The translations under genes and the position numbers were made by a program. From the NCBI GenBank assembly GCA_905331475.1, contig CAJNYU010003737.1:1-64000 (forward strand): DNA of 64,000 nucleotides, written 5' to 3'. The notes under the pieces were generated by a model. That model had not been told where the DNA came from and did no database searches. It worked only from the letters and a program-made list of their open reading frames with translations. This document shows, one piece after another, positions 10,075 to 22,106 of the stretch. How positions within the stretch are numbered: the first letter of the stretch is position 1; every line of letters starts with the position of its first letter. Source of the DNA: Rotaria socialis (taxonomy: Eukaryota > Rotifera > Eurotatoria > Philodinida > Philodinidae).

Positions 10075-11325
10075 CCCTGACACGACCACCTTAAGAACGA
10101 CCGCTTGTTGACCACCCGGGGTCCGTATGGGCCCCATAGGGACAGAATTGACATAATGAAAGGAATCAATATTATACTTTGTTGGTACTTTTTAGGCTAT
10201 GATTTAGGCTCTATTGAATAAATAGCTGCTAGACAAGTAACCCAATTTTATTGTTTTATTCACAAATTTTGTAAAATTTTTCTTTTCCTCAGAGTTTTTA
10301 AAAATATTTTACAGTACTCATAGCGCGTGATCTGATGATCATCTTGAAGTGAGAATGTGACCCTAGTCTCTAGCAGCAGGTGTATCAACAATCATATTCA
10401 CATTGAAATGCGCTACACAGATATATTCTCAGTAAAACTGTCTGCGTATTAAAAAAAAATTTCTAACTGTACGATAATACGTCATCGTATCCGCCTTTGG
10501 TTCGACATGTAAGTGTCTATTGAGCTCGAAGGTTCTCAAATTACACTTAACTTGTGTTAGATTTATCATCAAAATCGTTGTTAATTTCTATATCAGTATT
10601 TGCCCCTTCAAAACTACTCTGTAAACTCCTTCCGTAATTCGAGCTCGTCTGTAAGATTTTTTCAAGCATGGTATGGGTTTTTATCTTCATTTTAGGATTC
10701 TCCACGTGTTTGAGTCTGTACGTTGACTGATTTCTAATAAAACCGTTTATTATTGCGAAAATATGAATTTTGGAATAACGTGGCATGTAATAAAGTAACG
10801 CTTTATTCACTACTACAGTGTAGAGAGCAGTTAGAGAGTGGAATGCAAATTGAGAAACATAGAATATATTATCAAAGACGATGCACAAATATTTATTTAA
10901 TCAATACGATACTCGAGAAAGAAGCGGAGCTCTTTCGAAAATATGCTAAGATGAAAAATAAAACGTTTTTACTTGGTCTATTCGCTATACAGCTGATTCG
11001 AACGTTTTAAAATATTTTACAAGAAACGAAAATAGAGACATGGAAAGTAAAATGAGAAAAGTTAGAATCAAAAAGTAAGCAAAAATCAGTCTATTGATAT
11101 GGGGTCCAGGTGGACCCCAGGTAGTCGACAAGCGTTTATGTATGCTTCAGGATAGTATATCTCATAAACCACGAACAACAATGAAATGCTGATGCTGCTG
11201 ACATAGTCTACCACTCTTCACTAGAGCATATCTAGAATCTAGTGGCTTGATATGAGATAGTGTGAGTGCAGCATAAACAAGAAGTTCACTGGGGTCCGTG
11301 CGGATCACAGGTGGTCGTGTCAAGG
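10075..11325. mobile_element. piggyBac-like non-autonomous element
   Basis: The ends are CCCTGACACGACCACCT at 10075 and, inverted, CCTTGACACGACCACCT at 11325, 16 of 17 bases matching. It is flanked by TTAG on the left and TTAA on the right, so a TTAA target duplication with one mutated base. CCY ends plus TTAA are the hallmark of the piggyBac superfamily. A second inner inverted pair (CGCTTGTTGACCACC.GGGGTCC at about 10110, its partner at about 11100-11140) is present. The 1.25 kb interior has only short open frames, none resembling a DDD transposase. Right-arm sequence at the equivalent place reads GATTTAAC, compatible with an empty TTAA site. Confidence 0.65.
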
Positions 11326-11800
11326 TTAATATAGAAGATTAAGAATCCTTCCATGATTTATGATAACCAAATTCAGAGGATGCATCATGTCCTTGATATT
11401 TGAAAATTTACTTATATTAAAATAAATATGAACTCAATTCACCGAAAATGATTCTTCTGACCATATCAAGATTCAGAAATATGCGTAACCTAGAAAAATG
11501 TTGAGAAAAATCTGCTAATTCACACCCACACCCTCACATGAAAATTGAATTTTCTCATAATGAAAGCCATTTCTTACATTTTCTTCTTGCTCCAGGAGTA
11601 TCATTTGAAAAGAAGTTCAAAGATAAAATATAAGAGAGAGTTTATTATGAAATTGACTTTAACACAATAACAATATTCTTTTTTATTTTGTCACTAACTA
11701 ATAATGAGTGTCATTGTAAACTTCCATTTCAATTCGGAACTGTGCTGTGAGCATTGGTGTTGATTTTGGTCAGTCACCCAGCCGCAGTCTCACCGGCATT
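11326..11800. other. AT-rich spacer downstream of the GPCR
   Basis: No supported gene was seen. It probably includes the 3' untranslated region of the minus-strand receptor. Confidence 0.4.
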
Positions 11801-13194
11801 TTAAAAATTAACCGCATGTTGTTTCTTCAGGCCCAGTGAACGTAAAAGTTGTTGACGAAAGCCACTGAATGAAACCATTGTAACATAAAATGAACAACTG
11901 AACAGTAGATACGATAGGAGATTGATAGCTTCTGAAATGACTGTTTCCCAAGCAGCTCGTGAAGGTGATTTTGACCAGCCGTTAGTAATGTTACTGTATA
12001 ATAATTGTGCTGCATATGGCAAAAAAGAGATCATTGCAACAACAATTTGCATCAAAATCATGATCGTTAGTTGTGCATCGACTTTTTGAATAACTGATTG
12101 GTTAGCAGTGACTGATTCACTGATAGCAGTCATACGTCCTATTCGTTGTTGAATGATATTGCGGATGCTTCGGCCGATTAGAACACCGAGCACAGTCAGA
12201 AGGATCATCGGACACAAACAAGTCACGATAGCGCTAAACAAGTTATCGAAGTATGCATACGATCCTGATTGGCCTCCACATGATCCGCTTGATGCACTAT
12301 ACCAGACAAGGCGATGCCATAGAACCAGAATCCATACAACCGAAAACACTGCTACTAACTTGTTAGCCAAATCTAAGCGATTAGCCCATCGTCGGTAGGC
12401 TACAATTAAAACATAAAAATTCATATAGTTTAATTTCAAACTAATGCTTCATTTCTCTCTCTTCTATCAGCGTGATGAAAAAAGCAAATACGTCATTCGA
12501 ATTTCAAGAAAACTTTCAGCACACCCTCAAGTCGTTCCTTGGAAAAATATGTATATGTGAAGAGAATATAACGATCGTATCGTGACGTAACAGACCATGT
12601 TTCAACTTACCAGTCGAGCGCTGTGCTAATAGAATTCTATCGAGTGTAGCCAATGCCAAGAAGGTGACTACAAGCTGATTTCCGTAACTCGACGCAAATT
12701 GACGAATTTTACATAAAACATCACTACGTGACGTGATGGAAATTCCAAAACCTTTCTGCAATATGCGTGTTAGGAGCACAGAATTTAGATAGATCAAATC
12801 GACTAAAGCTTCCCNTCAACTTACCAGTCGAGCGCTGTGCTAATAGAATTCTATCGAGTGTAGCCAATGCCAAGAAGGTGACTACAAGCTGATTTCCGTA
12901 ACTCGAGGCAAATTGACGAATTTTACATAAAACATCACTACGTGACGTGATGGAAATTCCAAAACCTTTCTGCAATATGCGTGTTAGGAGCACAGAATTT
13001 AGATAGATCAAATCGACTAAAGCTTCCCAAAATAAATAGATAGAGCAAGCTCGGATACGTAATGAGCGTGATCTATATACGATCAGATTACCAATACTGC
13101 CAATAAAACCAGTTATGTAAATGAGAAGTCCCAAATAAATATTCAATTGAGCTGGAGCCATCAAGAGATCACTGCTGACGCTACTCGAACTCAT
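11801..13194 (-). CDS. Rhodopsin-like seven-helix receptor (GPCR)
   Basis: Two minus-strand exons, 12825-13194 and 11801-12399, join in phase 1 to give 322 residues. TM1 has the GN pair (GFIGSIGNLIVYRS). TM2 reads SIYLFWEALVDLIYLNSV. TM3 starts with the conserved Cys (LCKIRQF) and ends LDRILLAQRS, a DRI variant of the DRY motif. The second exon supplies TM4 (VWILVLWHRLVWY), an extracellular Cys (GSCGGQSG), TM5 to TM7 and a short basic tail (RQQLLRSLGLKKQ). Plasma-membrane receptor, ligand unknown; the layout resembles the small neuropeptide or chemoreceptor-type GPCRs expanded in rotifers. The start codon is the first Met before TM1. The annotated intron contains a duplicated copy of the exon 1 end next to an N, which I treat as an assembly artefact. 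Confidence 0.85.
12602..12815. other. Artefactual duplication next to a single N
   Basis: 213 bases at 12602-12814 repeat 12816-13028 almost exactly (one visible difference, CTCGACGC versus CTCGAGGC), with the N at 12815 between them. Removing one copy and the N restores a normal GPCR intron. This looks like two overlapping or allelic contig ends joined without merging. Confidence 0.85.
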
Positions 13195-14565
13195 AGTATA
13201 CTGAAATGTTGACTGCTTGCAAGATAAAGTATGCGAAGAAAAAGAACAAAGCCATAAAAAAACATTTTACATTTAACTGCTTGCAGTGAATTAATTCTAA
13301 TTGGAAGAAAAATATCTTCAAAGTTGAGCGAGAGAAATTCATTCCTTAGGCAACTATAGTGACACAAGTTAGCAACGGCTGAATTGGTTGTCCTCAAAAA
13401 GTATTTATTAAGAGATTCTCGAAAACATTTTGCAAACAAAAGTTTCAACCTATGAATGTTTTATTGTTGACGCATCGAATAGTTAACATAGTTTACTTGT
13501 ACGAGAATAATATGCACAATTTTAGTTGGGAGAACTAAGATATGTATGCCAGTGTTGGTTAGTAGTTTAAAAACTTTTGAATAAAATCTTTCTCGTAATT
13601 TTCCAGTAGTTGAGCAAAGTAAATCAAAATTTTTCTTCCACTCTTCATAGCAGATGGGTATCAATTCTGAAGCAACTTTTAGTAACAAGTTTCATAGTTG
13701 CTTGAAAACAAGACTATTTTTCGGACTTGCATGGCGTGATAAATTTGCTATGATATGTCTGAAGCTTCTATAACGTCAGAAAGAAGAATATAGCTTGAAA
13801 TTTATTTCTCCTGTCTTCCATTCCAAAAGCTTACTTTCAAACATTACTGTGATCTGAGTAGTTACGGAAGAAGATGACAAATTTCATGCTGAGTTTCTAT
13901 GATTTTCGTTAAGTTGCAAAAGAAAGAAAAAATATCAACAAATGAACTCAGAATCAATCCCTATTTGTCCAAAATTGTACGCGTGAATCAATTTTCACTG
14001 TTTGAATCAGTAGTTTTCATCAGTCTCTGCGATATCGTATTAATGCACTGGTAATTATGTAATCACTTGACTGATAATGAAGTATTTTTCTCACAGATTC
14101 ATGTTGACATCAATCGGTACGTTTTTCATCACAATATTTATTTTGGTTACACTTGATCATTTTATTTCTATAAAATTTATCGCAATAACGAATTTTAGTA
14201 AGACAAATAATTTATTCGAAAACGTTCTCAGGAATCGAATATTAACAAGATATATCCGCCATGCATAAATTGAGAATTCAAGGTTTAGAGCGGACATATA
14301 ATTGAATTATATATATTATTGTTTTAAAGTAGGTTAATGGGCTAGCGTGTGACAGTATTTCTAGTCTTCTCGTTGTAGAATGCCTTGAACTGCTCAAGTT
14401 CCATCCTAGTGGTCGTTGATTTCTCTATTTCTGGATGTTTGGTATTGCTGATGAAAATATTCTTTTTGAGATAAAGGGTATTCCAGAAGTTCTGAAACGA
14501 TTTTAAGAATTCACCGTTCTCGCATTCTAAAAAAGCAAATTGGCTGAAGCTTTGGTAGATTGTTG
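13195..14565. other. Intergenic sequence upstream of the GPCR
   Basis: It contains the second copy (13609-13830) of the window's first 222 bases. A minus-strand frame at 13461-13688 has plausible composition (SELIPICYEEWKKNFDLL) but no splice partners were found. The rest is AT-rich with nothing supported. Confidence 0.4.
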
Positions 14566-15310
14566 TACATATGTGGTACTACATTACTGAAAAGTTTCAG
14601 GTCTATAGCTTGTACTATAGATGAGAGCCTAGAACAACACTGTCATGCACTATTTTCGAAAATTTTCTGTATTCTAGATCTGCCAAAATGCCTATGTCTC
14701 AGGCTAAGTAGATGATAAAATCTTGAATTTTTTTATAAGATGCGCTGTGAAAAGCTCTACAATAATTGTAATAACAAATCCCTATTGACTTGTGTTCATA
14801 CTCAAAATGAAAAAACTACATGATAGTACGACTTCTCACCATATTGTGTGTAATGAAAAAAGGTTTCCAAAACCTTTTTCTTTTGCATGTATGTCGCCTT
14901 GAAAAAATGATAAAACCTTGATTTTTTTGACAAGATGCGCTGTCGAAAGCTCTACAAAAGCTGTATAAACAAATTCCTATTGGAAAACAAAAAAGTCTTT
15001 CAAACCTTTTTTTATTATGGTCAGAAGTCGTACTATCAAGTAGCTTTTTCATTTTGAGTATGATAAAGACCATTAACACAAGTCAATAAGAATTTGTTAT
15101 TACAATTTTTGTAGAGCTTGTCGCGGCGCATCTTATTAAAAAATTAAGATTTCATCATCTCTCTAGTCTGAGACATAGACGAAATAAAGTAAAATGTTGC
15201 ACACCCGAAGATGACCAGAAAATTTTTTAAAATAGTTCATGCCAGTGTTGTTACAGTTTTTCATCCATAGTACAACGTATTGATCTCAAACTTTGCAGTT
15301 ATGTAATATC
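14566..15310. mobile_element. Foldback element with an internal third copy
   Basis: The arms at about 14566-14880 and 14985-15310 are inverted relative to each other. Shared landmarks are GTACTAT.GATGA, AACAACACTG.CATG, CTATGTCTCAG, AAGATGCGC and AGTACGACTTCT. Inside, at about 14905-14985, a direct copy of the ATGATAAAA..TTGA..AAGATGCGCTGT..AAAGCTCTACAA segment lies between the arms. There is no coding capacity; the open frame on the minus strand merely spans the hairpin. Confidence 0.75.
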
Positions 15311-15529
15311 TAGGGGTGGTACTTTAACTTTAAACGCTGTTTATTAAAGTTTAAAGTTACTCTAAAAACCACATAAAATTGCACATAAAGAGCTAAGAAT
15401 TATTTTTTATTTTTACACTACTTTGATTGAAGCTAAAGTTTCAAAGTATTATACTTTAACTTTTACTCTTAAAGTTTAAAGTAGAGTTTAAACTTTAATT
15501 TTTAAAGTAAAGTTAAAGTACCACCCCTA
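15311..15529. mobile_element. MITE with TA-flanked GGGGTGGTACTTTAAC ends
   Basis: The 219-base segment starts TAGGGGTGGTACTTTAAC and ends with its reverse complement, GTTAAAGTACCACCCCTA. Many extra ACTTTAAA and TTTAAAGT words occur inside. Flanking TA dinucleotides suggest a Tc1/mariner-type cut-and-paste origin. It abuts the foldback element directly. Confidence 0.8.
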
Positions 15530-16309
15530 ATTACGATGAATAATTGTTCTCATTAACTAACGACTGTTGTAAATGATCATTGAACCAAAAGTAAACATGA
15601 GAGGCAAAAATGGAATAACAAAAAGAGTAAATGACGTATCCGTTGTGAGCCAGCACCGTATTGTTATATCATAACATATCTGTGCAGCATCGATACTATT
15701 TAGCTCATGACAATAGATAACATTAGAAAAAGTTACAGTTGCTACAACGAGACTAATAATCGTAGCGCATTGTGAATTTTTCAGTTGTCTCAGTTGTCGA
15801 TGTCTTGTTTAAAATTAGCAAGATAGATTTAATTGCAAGATTACTCACTAATTCCTACGTTTCTTGCCTGATAGTCATATCAATGTCGAGTAGAAAATTG
15901 TTAATCTCATTAACTCTTCATCTGATCAAATCACATTTTCCTATTCAGTTGGTCATGCTGATTGAGAAAGTCATATTTTCAGACATTTTATAAAATAAAT
16001 GCACTTGCAATTTGACATCTTTCATAGGAAAAGTGAACTCTCGCTTACAGATGCAACATTTTAATTATTCTATTTTGTCATTGTTTTTTTCAATCTCGCA
16101 ATGACCGAATCGAAATACAGCTAAAATATAAGTAATCACCTTTTCAAAATCAACTATACCATACATAAACGAACGAGAAAAAAATTCAATTCAATTATGT
16201 ATTGCCACCATATTATAATCATCGGTAGCGATTAAATCGCAGTTTGCATTTGTTAGTTCATCTGAAGGTTATTTCCAATAATGAGATTTTTTTAAATAGT
16301 CGTTGTTTG
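15530..16309. other. AT-rich spacer
   Basis: No splice-supported coding sequence was seen. A 73-codon plus-strand frame at 15772 has no further support. Confidence 0.4.
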
Positions 16310-17470
16310 GGCACTCATGCAAACTGTGGTCAGTTTTGGACAGAGTCCTTTGTTCTTCTTATAGACTACTAGTGGTAGTTTATTACCGATTATGTCATAC
16401 GTTTGTTGAATTAATCTGTGCAATGTTCGAACAATTGTTTTCTCTGCTCGATCCATAAGGTTTTCTTTAGTTTCATCATTTTTTTCTTTTAAGTGGGCAG
16501 CTGATGAAAGAAGATGATTAATCTATCTTAATTCTGCAATCAAATCGTCTTTCGTCGTGACAGCATCATCAGTTGATTTGACAACGTTTTCGTTTTGTAC
16601 CGCATCGATAAAACTACCAACCATCCGGCTATTAATAACTGATAGTTTGTGTTCAATCAATTCAGAGAAACGATCTGTTAAATTTGATTCGATTATTTGA
16701 CGAATACATACCAGAACGTTGACTTTCATGCCAATGTCGTCCATACCTCCTCGTCGATAATCCTCAAGAGCAGATTCAGATGCTCGGTATCGTCTGCCGG
16801 CTATCTTCATTATATGTTTATCTCTAAGCAGATGGAGAAGATTCACAATGAAAAGTGCAATACTTTATGTTCTTGGAGAGGAAATAACTCTCTGCTTACA
16901 CTAAAATTGACGTTTTTTTTCAATATCATTCAATCTTTATTTCAAATTCCGCTGTCATAACAGTTTTAATATCATCGTTCTCCTGTTTCTTGTTTACACT
17001 GATGAGTAAGTCATTCAAAATATGTGCATCATGACTGAGAACAATAGCTTGTAAGATAGAATCATTAAAAAATAGATCTCGAATCATCTCAATTGTTGCA
17101 TCTCGTCTGTAAGAATCAAAACTTGTAACTGGATCACCAAAGACCAATGTCGGTCTCGTCACTGTGGTGAATGAACCCTGAATAGCATAATCAAGTTTCG
17201 TCAGAAAAAAATGCTAGAGCTATGGCACTCCGACCATCTTCACTCAGAAACTCAGCATTAATTGGGTTTAATATTAGCAGAGGATGCTTGGCAGGAATAT
17301 CATATGTGATAGTTCTAGTTTGATGAATGTCGGACCTTGTAAATTTCCTGATGTAAGCAAAACAGTTAGAAAACCTATATCACTGACTTGAGAGTTAACC
17401 TGACAGGGTTTATATGAAGATTTTGTAGCTGAAAATCAGCACACAACTTTTGAAGATGCTATTTGTAACG
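16310..17470 (-). pseudogene. Decayed AAA_13-type (RloC/PrrC-like) ATPase, C-terminal half
   Basis: Minus-strand reading recovers, in order, an ABC-signature-like FLSEDGRSAIALAFF (about 17215-17260), a Walker B region TLVFGDPVTSFDSYRRD, an H-motif-like IVLSHDAHILNDL, then EDYRRGGMDD, a CIRQIIESNLTDRF stretch and a tail with SSAAHLKEKNDE. This order matches the C-terminal half of COG4694/AAA_13 ATPases, many of which are bacterial anticodon-nuclease or repair-type proteins. The frame is shifted in the A7 homopolymer near 17210, interrupted again around 16850-16930, and has an in-frame TAG after DDLIAELR near 16523. No Walker A was found upstream. Either a dead horizontally acquired gene or a gene with unrecognised introns; decay is favoured. 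Confidence 0.6.
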
Positions 17471-18150
17471 GTATTTACCGTTACGGCTCATTTTATGTAC
17501 TTTATCCTCTTCGCTGTATCCTATGTCTGTGCAGTGACCTGAGGAACTCTCATTGTTCTATTGCGTGACCGTTCCCTCTTTGTCTATATCCGCCCAAGCG
17601 TGGTCACTCTCGCGTATATAAGTGAATGTAAGTAAAGGAAATGCACGACTAGAGATGTGCAGATGACACAATACACCATCATGCCGACGGGCATAGGCGA
17701 CACTCTCTATGTTCGTCACACTATTTACTTGTATGAGAATGGTTAATATGATATTTTTCCTCACATATTTAGGAAAAAATCCGTATTAAAATGCAAAGAG
17801 AGCACTAAACTACTTTGCAAATATGAAACAATTTCAAATTTCAAACATAAAATAATAATCCTAAGAAGCAATTATTCGCAATCGAAAGCGTTAAAATGAC
17901 TACATATATGAGTAATTTTAGACTACTTATAAAAATCAATTTCAAAGAGTTCAAGCAATAAAAATATCTTTTTCGGAAGTTTCTAGATTTTAATAAAACA
18001 CATTTTTTATATCATGATTATTCAATGACAATTTCGTCAAATATGACACTAAAGCAAGCTCATGGTGTATAGAAGTAAATAGAAGGTCTACATAGAAAGA
18101 TGAAACGGATTAACCATATACGTGCATTAATTTTGCCGTCAGTTGGTATC
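17471..18150. other. AT-rich spacer
   Basis: No supported gene. A minus-strand frame at 17558-17764 has no splice or domain support. Confidence 0.4.
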
Positions 18151-18224
18151 GGTCCCTTAGCTCAGCTGGTTAGAGCGCCGTGCTAATAACGCGGAGGTCA
18201 TGAGTTCGATCCTCATAGGGACCA
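18151..18224 (+). tRNA. tRNA-Ile (anticodon AAT)
   Basis: The acceptor stem GGTCCCT pairs with AGGGACC and is followed by discriminator A. The A box is TAGCTCAGCTGG and the B box GTTCGATCC. The anticodon loop CTAATAA (18183-18189) is closed by CCGTG/CGCGG and presents AAT. There is no intron, CCA is not encoded beyond the natural ACCA end, and a T-run acting as a Pol III terminator starts at 18226. All stems form, so it appears functional. Confidence 0.97.
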
Positions 18225-18225
18225 G

Positions 18226-18231
18226 TTTTTT
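18226..18231 (+). terminator. Pol III T-run terminator
   Basis: A run of T begins two bases after the tRNA discriminator base. Confidence 0.8.
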
Positions 18232-20214
18232 TTCTTCTTTTAACAAAAGTAATTACTCAAGTTAATAATATCCTTCAGAAAAGAAAAAAACAGAATGAAC
18301 AAAAGCAAACAGAACAGGTTAATGTAATTTTAGCATGCTTTCTGTTTCTCTTTATTATCTGAGTCAAATCGAGTTTGATGTTTTCTCTAAAGTCTGAAAG
18401 GTATGTGCAAAGAAACCAGATGAAAATCTGATTATTGAAGAGATTGACTCTATTTGGATATGATCTCAATATATTAATGCTGTTTTGTTTTTATAAATTC
18501 TACCTTTGTCTTCCTTTTTCAATGACACTAATTCTTGTGAGTTATTAGATAATTATGAATACAGGCACTAAATAGTGATTCAATTATAGTCAATATGGGT
18601 TAACGTATAGTATCCTAATATCGTTACAAAAAGACTGTACAAGCGACCGAGACTTTCTTAATATATCTTTGCTATGCATGCTTCCGCTGCTGATCATGGC
18701 AGTTATTTACCTACTAATTACATGTTACGATATATGCCATCGTATTTCGCTTGAAGAGCGACTCTAGGATTGTGTCCTTTCGATTTGTAAATATCGACAA
18801 ATATTAGTGAATATGTGACAAATGAGAATCACTTCTGTTTCGATTATTGAAAAGATTATCTCGTAATCATCACTTCATAATGCATTAGTTCTGATATGCT
18901 TTCTATCTTGTATGAATGCGTTTGTCATTGTCAATATTATGTTAATTCTAGATGACATATTCAATGACTCTGGGAATAAGTTAAGTGACAATTAATTTTA
19001 ATATGAGTACTTTATTATTTAAACTATACGATACATTAAATTTATGAAAAAGAAATAGAAAAATAGAAATGACAAACTCATCAAAAATCTTGCATTATAC
19101 ATTGTACACATCTGTGACAAAAATAAAATAAAATACTCATACCTCAACAAATGAATATCGAAATTCCTCTTTCACAATGTTTTTCTTGCTTCTCGTTATA
19201 AACAAATCGAATAGATATTTCAATGTTAAAATTTATGGAGAATTCTGCATCATGATTTTATAGAATTTTTATTAGGTGAACAGAGTTTTTGATTTCACAG
19301 CTACCGAAAGGCTTCTTTTCGATATATTTTTATTTCGTTCATAGATGGGAAATCAAATAGCAAGATGCCGATTGATATGTACCTATTAAGTATTCAATGC
19401 GATCCCCATGTTTTATTAAACGATTAGAAGCTACAGCTTTCATTGAAGATAGTCAAAGTCTATTTAAGTTAAAAATATTAATTAAAATTATTCAAAATGA
19501 TTCATGTTACAATTGATGATTCTAACAGAATGCCAAATTCGTTTTCTGCTTCACATATTCGCTTGCAAATATCTTACAAAACTGCGAGTAGAGTTAAGCG
19601 TGTTGTACGTTTCTGACAAATCAAACAAGTATTTTAAGAATCAATTGGCACTGCCTTATCGTTGAATTAAATCGATGTATTTCTTTTCGGGTCCATAGCA
19701 TTTTTCGATAAGAATTTCGTTCGTAATAAAAAATTCCCTCTAACCAATCAATTGATTCAGACGTAGGAAATATAATTTATTGAATATCGGCTAAACATGA
19801 TAGTTTTATCGATTGATGTCAAATGAACAAAAATTTCTATTTCAAACGAAATCATTCTATAAATGGGACAACTAAGACTTTCCAAAGATACCTGTTTTAA
19901 TCAATGATTAAATTAATTCAAGCGCACTAAATATTACACAATTCATTGATTCTAACATCAAATACAACAGGACGTACTCATCATACAGAGATCATCGAAA
20001 AAGTTCCTTTCTAAAAAGACATCAAGAACGTGATTAAAATGTTTTCTTGACAAGCAAAATGAAAATTTCTGGACTGATTCATAATCAAATTATACATAGG
20101 CATATCAATGCAAAATAATTTCGCATTGGTTTATGAATAGATGGTTTCAATATAATAACTACATAGATCGTCACCATCTGTCAAAATCAAATTTTCGCGA
20201 TTGAAAATGTTAAA
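18232..20214. other. AT-rich spacer
   Basis: Nearly 2 kb between the tRNA and the right inverted arm. No supported open frame, splice structure or repeat was noticed. Confidence 0.45.
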
Positions 20215-22106
20215 TCAATATTTAGCATCTAATGTGTAAACACCTTTTTCATGACATGATTTACACTGAAAAAACGTTGCTGTCTTCACACTCCAATGAA
20301 TATAGACATGATGAGAAAAAAAGACTATTTTTCTTCGTCACGCTGTTCGATTAATACTGACATAAAGGTAAACTCGTTTAACAGCATGATCAGGGTACGC
20401 GAGCGACTCTATAACAACCAAAACGTTGCATGCAGGCATAGAGTAAAAATATATTCCGTTCTCTTTTTGAAAAGCAACCAGCATACATACTACTAATCAT
20501 TGTTTACGCCTTTACCAAGATATTGACGAAAGAAAATTTGTTCAAATCATCAAGTCTGATTTTTATAACTACGGGGAAAAGTAATATCATACTTAAAATC
20601 GAATTATTCTATATTTGCGAATTTTCAAAAAATTATTATTATATATAATTTATTCCTCTCATTTTTGTGGCGTAAATGATACATCGATTGATTCCATTTT
20701 ATTTATTAAAACATAATACAAGGTTTACAAGTGAAAAAAATAAAAATAAAGATAAAACTTTAGTAGATTATTGAACGAATAGATACAACTAAAGAAATAG
20801 TATCATCATATTACATACACTACTAAGCCGTCACACAGCACTCTTTTAGTCGATATGCGTTTATAGGATGCATATCACATGAAAAATTGCAGAAAAAGCT
20901 ATAAACAATGTTATCAATAATTAAACAAAATTGTATACATATGATGTTGCTGATTGTCCAATTCTCACGATGTTGCCATAGACATTTCTGCCAAAATTAA
21001 GAATTCCACCTCCGATATCGAAATGATTCGGTGGATTTGGTTTTCTCGTTTTGGTACAAGAAGGACCATCCGAGTAAGCTGTACCGAATGAAGCTTAAAG
21101 AGAAAAACAAAGAAAAAATAGAAAGGCAATTAAAAAGAACAAGACAATACGTGGAGTTGTAAACGGCTCATCCATTTCTGCGTGAAATGGTTTATTATAG
21201 GCATGGCTATAGTGCATTGCTACGGGACCGTGGTTGAATAAACGATAAAGTGTCATTGCTGGTCGAGATTGATTTGAAAACGAGAAATCTTAAAAAAATA
21301 TTGACTTTCTGAATATAATTATCGTTTGCATCTGATTTATATACGTCGACAAAATAATTGAAATTCGTCACAGTCGAATCGCTACAGTCATGACAAAATC
21401 AAAAAATAATGCAGCTTTGTCTCCTTCTCTGAATATTAACCAAATATATATAAGGTGTAGCGAATATTGTTAATGAGATGTGAAGCCTACTCTAAAATAA
21501 CACGTACACACAAACGAATCAACTTTTGCGTTCTAGCAAAGCAGTCGTTTTTCAAATGTATAAACATGTCAAGTAAAAAAAAATATATTCACCTTTCAAC
21601 CTGGATTCTGTCTAACATATATTCGTGTATCTGATTTAGATTTAGATATAAAAAAGAATTATTCACTTTAAATAGGACATATTTTCTATAAATGAATTAT
21701 CATCTTAAATGTATCTGATGTTGAGTCGTATAGACGAGTTAAAATATTGTACCTTGTATATAATAGAACATGGCCGATCAAAAGAATTATCTATATTCTT
21801 GTCTGCCATGTTGTAAGTTCATCGTTTTCTATGGTTTTCTGATAACTTCCCATGAAAGAGTGACATCGTTTTTTTCTCTCATATATTTTAAATCAAATTC
21901 TGCTATATTTTTCATACTGTTTTTAAGGATAAATTCACAACAGAAGAAAAAATCTGGAAATAGATATCGAATGTATACCTTGATGTTATTATTCGAACAA
22001 TATTCACAAGCAATTGGTTTTCGAATTTAATTCCTTTATGACATGAGAGAACATTCAAGATTTAAAAAATTACATAGTTAAATCACATACACTGGTGACT
22101 GGACAA
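20215..22106. repeat. Right arm of the 1.9 kb inverted repeat
   Basis: Reverse complement of 8172-10070. It carries the second copy of the small two-exon gene (20921-21256, minus). A 66-codon frame at 20296 mirrors the minus-strand frame at 9783-10070 with one K/R change, but its 5' extension is frameshifted by a two-base length difference, so that frame is probably not a gene. Confidence 0.85.
20921..21256 (-). CDS. Small two-exon gene of unknown function, right-arm copy
   Basis: Same structure and exact length (336 bases from ATG to TAA, including the intron) as 9022-9357. Frame, splice sites and stop are intact. Differences seen include synonymous changes (GCA/GCC, TTT/TTC, CCC/CCT) and amino-acid changes (Ser to Leu after LYR, Tyr to Cys and Met to Thr around SYTKM, Asp to Tyr in RNVDG). 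The mixture suggests recent duplication with relaxed or changing constraint. Function unknown. Confidence 0.5.

Noticed and set aside
12153..12398. Plus-strand ORF opposite the GPCR
   Set aside because: Shadow frame of GPCR exon 2.
14816..15079. Minus-strand ORF in the foldback element
   Set aside because: Spans the hairpin loop; no protein features.
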